Shown: positions 1-8,589, numbered from the stretch's first letter. The stretch is 22,768 bases of DNA from Tectiglobus sp039183375 (GCA_039183375.1 JBCDBQ010000030.1:1-22768); one strand, 5' to 3'. The notes: generated by a model not told the origin, from the letters alone. Program-made: numbers and translations.

Positions 1-63
1 CCGGATGAGCGCGTCGGTGTTTTGCTCTGCGGCGCCAACAGCCATGCCGTAAACTTCGACTGA
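1..63 (+). CDS. C-terminal end of a threonine/serine dehydratase-like PLP enzyme (partial)
   Basis: The frame is open from the first base and ends at TGA 61-63, giving 20 residues. They read RVGVLLCGAN followed by AVNFD. This matches the last strand and tail of fold-type II PLP enzymes of the threonine ammonia-lyase / serine dehydratase family, where a VGVxxxGGN or VGVxxCGAN segment lies near the C-terminus. Everything upstream, including the PLP lysine, is outside the window, so substrate and activity cannot be judged. The GNAT gene starts about 35 bases downstream on the same strand. The call rests on the short tail motif only. Confidence 0.6.
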   Translation, partial: PDERVGVLLCGANSHAVNFD

Positions 64-98
64 CACTTTGTACGATCCGACAACGGCGGAAACCCTCA

Positions 99-626
99 TT
101 GACCACCAGCTTTGAAATCTACAACAACGCCGACTTCCCTGAGGTCAGCGCGCTCTGGGCTCGCATCAACCGGGAGCTCGCCCCGTCCGATATGCGGGAG
201 CAATTCGAACGTTACATTGAGAACTCAATCAATGACGAACTCGCTCGTGCCGATGAGGCCTACCCACAAGCGAATGGCAGTGCGCTTTGGGTCGTGAAGC
301 AAGCCGAGACTATTATGGGGACGTTCGGTATTCAGCGCATCACCGATACTGACGTTGAGCTGCGTCGGATGTATCTCGACGGTCAATACCGCGGTCAGGG
401 ACTATCGCGAAAGATGCTGGAGCACGCCGAAGAACATGCACGTCAGCAAGGTTTCCACCGCATGATCCTCAGCACTGCCGAGCTGCAAGCCGCAGCAGTC
501 AAGTTCTACGATAAATCCGGCTATGAACTGACAAAGATCGAGACCGCTAGCGCCATGAGCAACAAAACTGTCGGCAACAATGTCAGGCGGCGGCACTATC
601 AAAAGATCCTCAACCCGACCGGATAG
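99..626 (+). CDS. GNAT family N-acetyltransferase
   Basis: A 175-residue protein of normal size for a single GNAT domain, which transfers acetyl from acetyl-CoA to an amine. The acetyl-CoA pyrophosphate-binding loop is visible as QYRGQG at residues 96-101, after strand LRRMYLD. It is followed by the helix SRKMLEHAEEHARQQG and by the C-terminal KFYDKSGYEL segment typical of motif B. The substrate is unknown. No ATG fits the N-terminus. The start used is TTG at 99, with a weak GGCGGA about 8 bases upstream; no in-frame ATG or GTG lies between the window start and this codon, so TTG is the best guess. It is convergent with the FAD oxidase gene, 38 bases apart. Confidence 0.85.
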   Translation: MTTSFEIYNNADFPEVSALWARINRELAPSDMREQFERYIENSINDELARADEAYPQANGSALWVVKQAETIMGTFGIQRITDTDVELRRMYLDGQYRGQGLSRKMLEHAEEHARQQGFHRMILSTAELQAAAVKFYDKSGYELTKIETASAMSNKTVGNNVRRRHYQKILNPTG

Positions 627-664
627 CAGAGCCTGTATCTACACGCGCAATGCGCCTCGTTCGA

Positions 665-1993
665 TCAGTCGTAGTGACCATCGGCACCACGGAACCGGCC
701 GGCCTTCCGGTCCATAAGTCCATAGAGGCCGATTGCAAAGGGCATGAACCACGGCTTGCCCCAATAGAGCGGTACAGAACTCGGAGCCGGCCCATCAAAA
801 ACCGTCTGCGCCTTTGGTGATCCTAGAATCTTGTAAGCCGCCTTCTCGCCGAGCCAGCGCGCCCAGACGACCCCGGAACCACAGTACCCGCAGGCATAGA
901 CCACACCATCGCGCTCGAACAGCCGCGGCTGCTCATCACGGGTGAACGCAACAAAGCCGTTCCATGAATACTCGACCTTGGTATCCGAGAGTTCCGGGAA
1001 GATATCGACCAGACCGTTCTTGATGTGTTGGATGTTGACCTGTGGATCCTTTGAGAACATCGTCTCGCGCGCGCCAATGACGATGCGCCGGCCATCGGGT
1101 GAGGGACGATAGTAGCGATAGAGCTTGCGCACCTCGCTCATCGCTCGCCCGCGCGGCATGAGATGACGCATCAGATTTTCTGACAATGGTTCAGTCACGA
1201 TGATCCGGCTGGTCACTGGAATGAGGCGCCGCTGCAGCCAAGGGTTGGCTTCGTTGGTGTAACCATTGGTGGCCATCACGATGTTCTTGCAGCGAACGAT
1301 GCCGCGCTCCGTCGCGACCTCAAAGTCCTGCCCAACCCTTTGATATCCGTCGACACCGGTTTCGCTATGCACCACGACACCGGCTCTTTCTGCAGCGCCA
1401 AGTAACCCTGCGTGCAGCTTCGCAGGATTGAGATGGCCGATATCCGGACGAATGGCACCACCGTGATAGAGAGTGCTGCCCACTTCACCGCCTTGCTCGC
1501 TCCGTGGCACCATCTCGATCCCAACATCGAAATGCTTGTTCATGAGATCGGCATCGCGGCCCAGATCTTCATAGTCATCGGTTTGAATGGCCGCCGTGAA
1601 CCGCCCGTGAAGACGTTGATCGCAATCGATGTCTTCGTCTTCAATAAACCGCCAGAGATCTGCCCGCGCGTCCTCAGCTTCTCGATAGAGGGCAACCGCC
1701 GCGGTTTCACCCAAGCGATCGATCGCCTTCGGGAAGCCCATCCGAAGGCTGCCACTTGCGATCCCGCCATTGCGGCTCGATGCACCTTCGCCTGCACGTT
1801 GACGATCAAACAGATGTACTGTGCGGCCTTCTTTGGCGAGCACCCGGGCGGCTGCTAATCCGGTGTAGCCCGAACCGACGACCACGACATCGCACTCAGC
1901 CGGTATGTCTTTGACGGGAAGGGATTTCGGCTCGGCAAAGTCCCACCAATAGGGATTGTGCGAAACATCATGATGGGGGCGTTGGGCTGCCAT
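665..1993 (-). CDS. FAD-dependent oxidoreductase, DAO superfamily (PuuB-like)
   Basis: A 442-residue flavoprotein. The dinucleotide-binding strand CDVVVVGSGYTGLAAARVLA carries GxGxxG at residues 40-45. It is followed by LFDRQRAGEGASSRNGG, the second FAD contact typical of the gamma-glutamylputrescine oxidase / glycine oxidase branch. An N-terminal NPYWWDFAEP extension and the C-terminal YACGYCGSGVVWARWLGEKAA flavin segment (cut here by the display limit) also fit. The family oxidises amines or amino acids to the aldehyde or keto product with release of peroxide. The exact substrate cannot be read from sequence. It lies 104 bases downstream of an MFS gene on the same strand, so uptake and oxidation of one compound is a reasonable inference. 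The Shine-Dalgarno signal is weak. Confidence 0.87.
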   Translation of the reverse strand: MAAQRPHHDVSHNPYWWDFAEPKSLPVKDIPAECDVVVVGSGYTGLAAARVLAKEGRTVHLFDRQRAGEGASSRNGGIASGSLRMGFPKAIDRLGETAAVALYREAEDARADLWRFIEDEDIDCDQRLHGRFTAAIQTDDYEDLGRDADLMNKHFDVGIEMVPRSEQGGEVGSTLYHGGAIRPDIGHLNPAKLHAGLLGAAERAGVVVHSETGVDGYQRVGQDFEVATERGIVRCKNIVMATNGYTNEANPWLQRRLIPVTSRIIVTEPLSENLMRHLMPRGRAMSEVRKLYRYYRPSPDGRRIVIGARETMFSKDPQVNIQHIKNGLVDIFPELSDTKVEYSWNGFVAFTRDEQPRLFERDGVVYACGYCGSGVVWARWLGEKAAYKILGSPKAQTVFDGPAPSSVPLYWGKPWFMPFAIGLYGLMDRKAGRFRGADGHYD

Positions 1994-2097
1994 GTTTGTT
2001 GACCGTTATTGTCTTCAGGGAATTCAGTTCTTGTGTGTTCGCAATCGACACATGCCAACCAATCATCGTCGAACCAAATCAGCGTAAGCGTATCACA

Positions 2098-3288
2098 TCA
2101 CACCGCCTTGAAGTGGCGCGACGCTCTCAGAATAAGTAATGCTGCAACCGCCTCCATTGCGACAAGCATCCATAAGGCAATCGTATAGTCCGTGGATTGG
2201 TCGCGCAACAGCCCGACAAACCATGGTGTCAAACCTGCAAAGACATACATCACAACATTCACCATGGCGTATGTGCGGCCATAACCGTTGGCGCCAAACA
2301 CTTCACGCACCAGGATTGGCGGCAACATGACGATGGCTCCGACAAACAATCCAGCAATTGCACAACCAACGAATGTCCAGGTGACATCCTGGGCCGTGAC
2401 AAGAACCGCAATACCAGCGCCATAAAGCAGATAACTCAACATGGCCAAGGTGGCGACAGTCAACCAGCGGCTTGCCAGACCGACGATCAGCCGGCCCAGC
2501 GCTGATGCAATGGCGATGACGGTGACTGTCAGCGATGCGGTCAGTTGATCAGATTGAGCGGCAATCATTGGTACCTGGTGCGCGAGAAATCCAACCTGCC
2601 CGCCAAGTCCGAATGCAGCTGCAATCGCGATCAGCCAAAACTTCCACTGTGTCAAAATTTGCCTGGCAGAAAATGCAGCCTGATCGGATGACGCCGACAC
2701 GGCACTTGCGGGGCGGCCAACAAAGTAGAACAGGCTGGCGATTATGAGCGCCATGACGAGTACAACGCTGCCCGTGATCGTCACCGTCAGATCAAACCCA
2801 CGAGCGGCCGAGCTTTGCACCAACCAGACAGGCACCAGTGCACCACCGACACTGGCACCGGTCAAAGCAACACCCAACACGGCGCCAAATCCGCGGGAGA
2901 ACCAAGGAACAAGTGTGGCACTAATGGCTGCGGCTGCGAGCGCCGGATAACCAAAGCCCATTGCAATATAGATGGCGTAGAGATGCCAGAGGGTTGAGAT
3001 CTCTGAGAGCGCAATCAGACCACCACCGATGCACAGCCCGCCCATCGCAACAACCGGCGCGGGCCCTAACTTATCGACGAGCAGGCCGACAAACAGCGTA
3101 CCCGGCAGACTGGCGATCCAGAACACGAGGATCGCACTCGATATCAGTGAGGCAGACCAGCCCTGATCACGCATCAGCTGGTCCATATAGACACTGTGCC
3201 CATAAAACACCGTGCCCCAGGCCATAACAGCCATCAGGAAGCACATCGCCGTAACGCTCGTGCGCACTAGCGGGGTTCGGCTCACCAT
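2098..3288 (-). CDS. MFS transporter, monocarboxylate/OFA-like
   Basis: A 396-residue, strongly hydrophobic protein with about 12 membrane segments, the usual size for a 12-TM major facilitator. After TM2 it has the cytoplasmic loop GLLVDKLGPAPVV, a recognisable version of the MFS motif GxLaDrxGrrxxl. An N-terminal helix ending in FYGHSVYMDQL and the RDQGWSASLISSA segment resemble the monocarboxylate/oxalate (MCT/OFA) branch, where YGVFF and WSRxxxS sit at the same places. The substrate is unknown. It precedes the PuuB-like oxidase on the same strand, probably as one transcript. It is divergent from the luciferase-like gene, sharing a 277-base intergenic region. Confidence 0.85.
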   Translation of the reverse strand: MVSRTPLVRTSVTAMCFLMAVMAWGTVFYGHSVYMDQLMRDQGWSASLISSAILVFWIASLPGTLFVGLLVDKLGPAPVVAMGGLCIGGGLIALSEISTLWHLYAIYIAMGFGYPALAAAAISATLVPWFSRGFGAVLGVALTGASVGGALVPVWLVQSSAARGFDLTVTITGSVVLVMALIIASLFYFVGRPASAVSASSDQAAFSARQILTQWKFWLIAIAAAFGLGGQVGFLAHQVPMIAAQSDQLTASLTVTVIAIASALGRLIVGLASRWLTVATLAMLSYLLYGAGIAVLVTAQDVTWTFVGCAIAGLFVGAIVMLPPILVREVFGANGYGRTYAMVNVVMYVFAGLTPWFVGLLRDQSTDYTIALWMLVAMEAVAALLILRASRHFKAV

Positions 3289-3356
3289 GCGGCGCGCACC
3301 CGTTCGGTGTTCTCACGAGATGGCATTGAGATCATCTGGCTTGGGTTGGTTCCAAA

Positions 3357-3383
3357 TTGAGAGCTTGAACCTTAGGCTCTCGA
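3357..3383. repeat. Inverted repeat in the divergent promoter region
   Basis: TTGAGAGC at 3357-3364 pairs with GCTCTCGA at 3376-3383 around an 11-base loop: seven Watson-Crick pairs and one G-T pair. No T-run follows on either strand, so it is a poor terminator. It sits between the divergent MFS and luciferase-like genes and could be an operator dyad. The 277-base region holds no convincing gene. Confidence 0.4.
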
Positions 3384-3565
3384 TGTGACATTGGATATCG
3401 CTAAGTTTTCGATGATCACCGACATGTTTTTCGTCCGACCATCTGGCCATTGGGCCAAACCGGCAGTAGTTGGATTCCACGATGTCGCGACTGGCGGCGC
3501 ACCAAGACGCATCCACCGGTGAAAGATCTCGCGATGACGCACGCGAGTTTAGGGAGACAACAGCC

Positions 3566-4537
3566 ATGACCACGTACGCATTCCGCCTGCCTCCCGGACC
3601 CGACACTGTTGCTCACGCCAAGCTTGCCGAGGAGCTTGGATACGAAAGCGTCTGGTGCCCTGAGATCCCGGCCTTCGGCCATGATATCTGGATCACCCTG
3701 GCACGGATCGCCGAGAACACGTCACGCATTGGCATCGGTGCCTCGGTTCTAATACCCAGCTACCGCCATCCGATGGCACAGGCATCTGCAATCGCCACGT
3801 TGGAGCAGATCGCACCGGGCCGCATTCGTGCCGGGTTCGGCACCGGCTTCACGGGTCGTGCTGGCATGGGCAAGCCACCGCTCAGCCTCGCCTACATGCG
3901 TCGTCACCTGGAACAAGTCCGGGGTTTATTGAAGGGCGAAGTCGTCGACATTGATGGTGGCCTGGCACAGCTGCTGGCATCGGAAGGCCAACTTCCACAG
4001 CGGCCAATCAATGTTCCGTTCCTGCTGGCTTCGCAAGGCCCGAAAGGCCGGCAGCTCGCGAAAGAACTGGCTGACGGGTTGATCTCGCTCGGAGCACCTG
4101 CGCCCGGCTTTGATACTTGTCTTGTCTCGATCAACGGTACTGTTCTGGATGACGGCGAAGATGTCCACACTCCCCGCGTCAAAGCCGCTGTTCAACCGAT
4201 TATGGCGCTTGGCTATCATTTCAAATTCACCAATGACCCGAACAATATCACCGATCTGCCGAGCGGTGCGGAATGGATGAAGAGTTTAGAGAGCATACCC
4301 GAGCATCTCCGACACCTATCTGTTCACACCGGCCACAATCTCGATGTTTCCAATGGTCACGATCATTTGGTCGACACAAGCGCCGCCAAGGAGATGACCT
4401 TTACAGGTACTCCCGACGAACTGCGCGCACGTTTGGAAAAGTACAAAGCAGACGGCGCCACCGGGTTCATATTTGGTACCAGCGGCGTGGATATTCCGCG
4501 CGAGTTGCGCGCCTATGCAAAAGTTGTCGGTCTCTGA
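3566..4537 (+). CDS. LLM class flavin-dependent oxidoreductase (luciferase-like)
   Basis: From ATG 3566 the product is 323 residues, normal for bacterial luciferase-like monooxygenases and F420-dependent reductases of the LLM fold. It shows AKLAEELGYESVWCPEIPAF in the first beta-alpha unit, then TLARIAENTSRIGIGASV and PSYRHPMAQASAIATLEQIA, then GRIRAGFGTGF. All are hallmarks of the LLM TIM barrel. A longer frame starts at 3470, but the ATG at 3566 is preceded by AGGGAGA at 3551-3557 with 8 bases of spacing and begins directly at the first barrel strand, so I prefer it. Whether it uses FMNH2 or F420 cannot be decided here. A Ddn-type gene lies about 1.1 kb downstream on the other strand. Confidence 0.88.
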   Translation: MTTYAFRLPPGPDTVAHAKLAEELGYESVWCPEIPAFGHDIWITLARIAENTSRIGIGASVLIPSYRHPMAQASAIATLEQIAPGRIRAGFGTGFTGRAGMGKPPLSLAYMRRHLEQVRGLLKGEVVDIDGGLAQLLASEGQLPQRPINVPFLLASQGPKGRQLAKELADGLISLGAPAPGFDTCLVSINGTVLDDGEDVHTPRVKAAVQPIMALGYHFKFTNDPNNITDLPSGAEWMKSLESIPEHLRHLSVHTGHNLDVSNGHDHLVDTSAAKEMTFTGTPDELRARLEKYKADGATGFIFGTSGVDIPRELRAYAKVVGL

Positions 4538-4578
4538 TCAGGCAGGACCAGCTCGGCACTGAACCTGAGTTCACACAA

Positions 4579-5613
4579 TCAACCTGCTTCAGCACCAACC
4601 CGGATCTGCAGCTTCCCGAAGTTTTCGCCGCGAAGCAGACCAATAAACGCCCGCGGCGCACTCTCAAGCCCATCAATAATGTCTTCGCGATACTTGAGCT
4701 GCCCTTCCCTGACCAGCTTGCCCATAATCCGGCGCGCCGGGTCGTACTTTGGCGCAAAATCCGAAACAATGAAGCCACGCATCGTCACCTTGCGGCCGAC
4801 AAAAAACGCCGGCAGTCGGGGTGCCATCTCCGGTTCGGCAGCATTATATTGCGAGATCGCGCCACAGAGCACAATGCGGGCCCACATATTGAGTTGCAGC
4901 ATCACTGCATCGCTGATCGGGCCGCCCACATTATCGAAATACACGTCGATGCCATCAGGGCATGCGCTTTCCAGTGCGCTCCCCAGATCACCCGCTGCCT
5001 TGTAGTCGATGCAGGCATCAAAGCCGAGTTCGCTGCGCACGAAATCGCACTTCGTTGGCCCACCTGCGATGCCGACGACCCGGCACCCCGCCATGCGCGC
5101 AAGCTGACCGACAACCTGCCCTACGGCACCAGACGCCGCAGAAACAACGACGGTTTCCCCAACCTTCGGCACGCCCACTTCGAACAGCCCGCAATAGGCC
5201 GTCATCCCTGGCATCCCAAGAATGCCGTTTGCCGTGGAAATAGGCGCAAGCGATGGATCAATTTTGCGCATAGTGGTGCCACTACCGACGCCATACTCCT
5301 GCCAACCGATGCGATCCTCGACAATGTCGCCAACTTGGAACCCGGGATGCTTGGAGGCGACAACCTCGCCAACGGTGCCACCGGTCATAACTTCACCTAG
5401 GCCCACCGGCGGTGCGTACGAAGCAACGTCCCGCATGCGCCCACGCATGTAAGGATCCAGGGAAAGATAGATCACCCGAACCAGAACCTGGCCTGGTCCA
5501 ATCTCAGGCATTGCAACTTCTTCAATTGCAAAGTCTGATTCAGAAGGCTCACCGGGCGGGCGGCTCTTCAGAACAATACGTCGGTAGGTTTCTGGGACGG
5601 ATGTCATGCTCAT
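4579..5613 (-). CDS. curA: NADP-dependent zinc-free MDR reductase, CurA-like
   Basis: A 344-residue medium-chain reductase of the leukotriene B4 dehydrogenase / curcumin reductase branch, which uses NADPH to reduce the C=C bond of enones. Seen in sequence: the branch signature LSLDPYMRGRM at residues 50-60, the GMTAYCGL segment at 136-143, and the nucleotide-binding AASGAVGQVVG at 159-169. The zinc-binding cysteines and histidines of alcohol dehydrogenases are absent, as expected. Two in-frame ATGs exist, at 5613 and 5607; GAGA lies right at the first and 6 bases before the second, so the second may be the real start. The gene begins 8 bases after the stop of the Ddn-like gene, so the two are almost certainly co-transcribed. 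The physiological substrate is unknown; the symbol follows the family. Confidence 0.87.
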   Translation of the reverse strand: MSMTSVPETYRRIVLKSRPPGEPSESDFAIEEVAMPEIGPGQVLVRVIYLSLDPYMRGRMRDVASYAPPVGLGEVMTGGTVGEVVASKHPGFQVGDIVEDRIGWQEYGVGSGTTMRKIDPSLAPISTANGILGMPGMTAYCGLFEVGVPKVGETVVVSAASGAVGQVVGQLARMAGCRVVGIAGGPTKCDFVRSELGFDACIDYKAAGDLGSALESACPDGIDVYFDNVGGPISDAVMLQLNMWARIVLCGAISQYNAAEPEMAPRLPAFFVGRKVTMRGFIVSDFAPKYDPARRIMGKLVREGQLKYREDIIDGLESAPRAFIGLLRGENFGKLQIRVGAEAG

Positions 5614-5621
5614 TCTCGGGG

Positions 5622-6050
5622 TTATTCGGCAATAAACAGCGGGATTCTACGGTCGGTACGGCCTTGGTACTCTGAATAGTTTGGGAACGCCGCGACCGCG
5701 AGTTCCCAGAGGCGGGCGCGCTCGGCGTCATCAAACACTTCACGAACCGTCATCTTCTTGACCATCGTTTCATCACGAATTTCGACGTCAGGATTGGCCC
5801 GCAAGTTGTAAACCCAGACCGGATTCTTCTCAGCGCCACCCTTTGAAGCGACCAGCACATAACTGTCACCGTCCTTGACGCGCATCAACGGCACCTTGCG
5901 AATGCCACCGGTCTTGTTGCCCTTGTGGGTCACGATGATGCACGGCAGTCCGGTATCACGCAGTCCGACGCCGTCTTTGCCGCCGCTACCTTCGTAAAGC
6001 TCAACCTGATCGCGCACCCATGCTTCGGGATTTGGAAGATACTCAGCCAT
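5622..6050 (-). CDS. Deazaflavin-dependent nitroreductase family (Ddn-like) oxidoreductase
   Basis: A 142-residue protein of the FDOR/Ddn split-barrel family, best known from F420-dependent actinobacterial enzymes. It shows EAWVRDQVELYE near the N-terminus, LRDTGLPCIIVTHKG, the GGIRKVPLMRV strand that forms the cofactor phosphate site, ASKGGAEKNPVWVYNLRANP, and the terminal RTDRRIPLF. The frame is open further, to 6095, but ATG 6050 has GAGG about 9 bases upstream and starts at the conserved domain. It lies between lysS (66 bases upstream) and curA (8 bases downstream) on the same strand. Some family members bind FMN or other ligands, so F420 use is an inference from family membership only. 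Confidence 0.85.
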   Translation of the reverse strand: MAEYLPNPEAWVRDQVELYEGSGGKDGVGLRDTGLPCIIVTHKGNKTGGIRKVPLMRVKDGDSYVLVASKGGAEKNPVWVYNLRANPDVEIRDETMVKKMTVREVFDDAERARLWELAVAAFPNYSEYQGRTDRRIPLFIAE

Positions 6051-6116
6051 TGGATTTGTCCTCGGTCTCATTGTGTTGGACCGAGTGTGCCACAAATCCG
6101 GTTGGTCAGAGAACCC

Positions 6117-7685
6117 TTATTCGCCGTCTTCGCTCAGTGTTGAACTGATCGAACGGGGCGCATCCGGGCGATGCCGCATTACCGGGAACAGCACCACCTG
6201 GCGAATATGATGCGCAGCTGTCAGGAACATCGCGAGGCGGTCGATCCCAATGCCAAGCCCGCCAGCTGCAGGCAGACCAAACTCCAGAACGCGGACATAA
6301 TCATCATCCGGTTCACTGGCTTCCTCATCGCCCTTCTGCCGCATCTTCGCCTGGTCCTGGAAGAACTGGTTCTGCAGGAAAGGGTCATTCAATTCACTAA
6401 AGGCATTGGCGATCTCGCGCCCGAAGATGTAGCTCTCGAAACGCTCGGCAAACCGGGGATCGTCGTTGCGTGGCTTGGATAGCGGTGAAATATCGGTCGG
6501 CAGATCCGTGACATGGATCGGCTGATCCAGCGAGCTCTCGACCTTCTCTTCAAAAACACTTTCCAGTATCTTGCCCCAAGACGCATCCTTGGACACTTCG
6601 ATGCCCAGCTTCTCTGCAGCCGCACGCGCCTCATCTGCGGTCTGGAATTCCTTGAAATCAACTCCGGTCTTTTCGAGAACAAGTCCGTCCATGGACATTC
6701 TCTTCCAAGGGCGCGTGAAATTGATCCGCGTTTCTTCGTACTCAACTTCCAGGTCGCCACCCGTCACATTCGTAACAGCGTTGACGATGACATCCTCGAC
6801 GATGCGCATCATCTCCTCGTAGTCCACGTAGGCGACGTAGACTTCCAGCGATGTGAATTCCGGGTTGTGTTTGAACGACAGACCTTCGTTGCGGAAATTC
6901 TTGCCGATCTCGTAGACCTTGTCGGTCAGGCCCGACGCAATCACGCGCTTGAGATACAGCTCCGGCGCAATGCGCAAAAACAGATCCATATCCAGACTGT
7001 TGTGATGCGTGACGAACGGCTTGGCATTCGCTCCGCCGGCAATCGGATGCAGAAACGAAGTTTCCACTTCAAGATAACCCTGGTCGTCCAGCGTTCTGCG
7101 CATCGACGAGATGATTTTGCTTCTCGCAATCAACCGTGACCTGACCGTCTCATCCGACACAATGGAGTTATGGCGCTCGCGCGCTTCGAGTTCGGGGTCC
7201 GAAATCCCGTGATACTTCTCCGGCAGCGGATCGAGACACTTGGATATGAGTTCGATGCTTTCCGCGTTAATAGTGAGCTCGCCTCTCGGCGTCCGTCTGA
7301 CCGCACCGCTCACACCTACGATATCGCCAATGTCAAAGCGCTGGACCCGGGTCTTCTGTTCCTCGCTGAGTTCTTTCAGGTAGTTGAAGACCTGGATCCG
7401 ACCGCTGGCATCCTGCAGCACCATGAACATACCACTGTTGCGGATCGCCATGAGCCGACCGGCAACCTGGGCATCGATCCCGGCAAACTCGCCGTCCGGC
7501 AGGTCTTTGAACTGCTCCTGCAATTCCGCCGCCGTGTGCGAACGATCAAACTTGGTGACCGCATAAGGGTTCACACCGTCATCAAGCCAGGCTTTGAGGT
7601 TGGTCAGCAGTGCGGCATGCACGGTGCCGAATTGCTCTTCAACGCGTTGAATGTCTTGCTCTGTAATCTCTAGCTGCATGTTCAT
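6117..7685 (-). CDS. lysS: Lysyl-tRNA synthetase, class II
   Basis: A 522-residue class II aminoacyl-tRNA synthetase that charges tRNA-Lys in the cytoplasm. An N-terminal OB-fold anticodon-binding domain (about 70-155) includes VAGRLMAIRNSG, LQDASGRIQVF and RFDIGDIVGVSG. The catalytic core has LEVETSFLHPIAGGANAKPF, then motif 2 FRNEG at 264-268 with HNPEFT at 273-278, and motif 3 GLGIGIDRL at 476-484. All expected catalytic segments are present, so it should be active. The RYxDLI element common in LysRS before motif 1 is changed to ERHNSIV. The C-terminus carries about 20 extra polar residues. Two ATGs (7685, 7679) are possible starts; neither has a strong Shine-Dalgarno. Class II is unexpected if the host is an alphaproteobacterium (see findings). 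Confidence 0.95.
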   Translation of the reverse strand: MNMQLEITEQDIQRVEEQFGTVHAALLTNLKAWLDDGVNPYAVTKFDRSHTAAELQEQFKDLPDGEFAGIDAQVAGRLMAIRNSGMFMVLQDASGRIQVFNYLKELSEEQKTRVQRFDIGDIVGVSGAVRRTPRGELTINAESIELISKCLDPLPEKYHGISDPELEARERHNSIVSDETVRSRLIARSKIISSMRRTLDDQGYLEVETSFLHPIAGGANAKPFVTHHNSLDMDLFLRIAPELYLKRVIASGLTDKVYEIGKNFRNEGLSFKHNPEFTSLEVYVAYVDYEEMMRIVEDVIVNAVTNVTGGDLEVEYEETRINFTRPWKRMSMDGLVLEKTGVDFKEFQTADEARAAAEKLGIEVSKDASWGKILESVFEEKVESSLDQPIHVTDLPTDISPLSKPRNDDPRFAERFESYIFGREIANAFSELNDPFLQNQFFQDQAKMRQKGDEEASEPDDDYVRVLEFGLPAAGGLGIGIDRLAMFLTAAHHIRQVVLFPVMRHRPDAPRSISSTLSEDGE

Positions 7686-8017
7686 TCAGTCTTTGTTCTC
7701 GATCCGAGGAAAGCCCCCGCGACCGAGGGAAAATGGCGCGTCCCAACAACTGCTCGAAGCCAGATATCGCCGCTAAGCCACACAAATCGGCGCGGTCGTA
7801 GCTCGTACCTGGCGGCCTCTATACGATATGGACTCAGACTTCGCTAGAGCAACGTGTGTTGAGTTGGAACTCGCTGTATAACTCCAGCCTAACGCAGGCT
7901 AATCCAGTGTGACCTATTCATGCGCCGAGCGCGCATGCGATGCCACATCTCCTCCCACACAATCCACAGAGATAACGACTTTTTGGCTAAGGTCGGCTGG
8001 CGCGAGCTTGCCGCGAC
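7686..8017. other. Intergenic region between cinA-like gene and lysS
   Basis: These 332 bases hold no ORF I believe. The lysS promoter should lie here on the minus strand. A possible -10 is TTATAC, read on the minus strand near 7880, but no good -35 pairs with it. A short AGCCT/AGGCT dyad overlaps the same area. I see no terminator with a T-run for the upstream cinA-like gene and no tRNA-like T-loop. Confidence 0.4.
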
Positions 8018-8506
8018 TCAGTCAGTCAGCGCCTCATCTAGCGCGGCCAGAGCGCGGGCAGCGAAGAGGCGCATGTTCTCTGCCCGGTCATCCAGCCCTG
8101 TTTCCAATGTCAGAACCGACTTCACGGGGCCGGACAATGCAATACAAGTATGACCGGCCGCATCGCCGTAGCGATTCCCCGTTGGCCCGGCCGCACCGGT
8201 CTCAGCCAATCCCCAGCTGGCACCATGGTTCTCGCGTGCGCGTTCAGCAAGGAGTTCAGCATAGGGCTCACTTGATGACCTCAGACCGCGGCTGTTCATG
8301 TCTTCGTCGGTGATCCCCATCAGACTGCTGCGCGCCTGCAACGTGTAGACCACGGCGCCGGAAAGGTAATAGCGGGAGGCCCCCGGAACAGCGAGGAGAG
8401 CAGCTGAAATCAGACCACCCGCGGACGATTCTGCAACGGCGATCGTCTCTTTTCGTGCCTTCAGTTTTTCAGCAATGGCCAGAGCAGCGGCTGACAAGGT
8501 GTCCAT
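8018..8506 (-). CDS. CinA C-terminal domain protein (nicotinamide-nucleotide amidase-like)
   Basis: A 162-residue stand-alone CinA C-terminal domain. In PncC enzymes this domain deamidates nicotinamide mononucleotide to recycle NAD. The family motif AESCTGG appears here as AESSAGG at residues 25-31, keeping the serine after Glu. The following VPGASRYYLSGAVVYT and a GLAETGAAGPTG loop align with the family. By eye, the lysine that follows the conserved tyrosine in E. coli PncC (SNEAK) is arginine here (LQAR, Arg59). ATG 8506 has GGAAG 5 bases upstream, a convincing start. The gene is downstream of the MdtD-like exporter on the same strand, 83 bases apart. Amidase activity is uncertain because of the altered residue. 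Confidence 0.82.
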   Translation of the reverse strand: MDTLSAAALAIAEKLKARKETIAVAESSAGGLISAALLAVPGASRYYLSGAVVYTLQARSSLMGITDEDMNSRGLRSSSEPYAELLAERARENHGASWGLAETGAAGPTGNRYGDAAGHTCIALSGPVKSVLTLETGLDDRAENMRLFAARALAALDEALTD

Positions 8507-8589
8507 GATGACTTCCGTTCTTCAGTTTCGCGAATGAAAGCCGGAGTCTGGCACGAAGACACACCAGAATCCAATTCAACCTGACGGCG

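Noticed and set aside
1412..1858. Plus-strand frame of 148 codons
   Set aside because: Antisense to the FAD oxidase, whose family motifs are unmistakable.
4273..5400. Plus-strand open frame of 375 codons
   Set aside because: It is antisense to the clear CurA-like gene and the end of the luciferase-like gene. Its translation is rich in Arg, His and Cys with no domain; it is a by-product of codon bias on the other strand.
6513..7139. Plus-strand open frame of 208 codons inside lysS
   Set aside because: It lies wholly antisense to the lysS catalytic core and has no recognisable motif or ribosome site.
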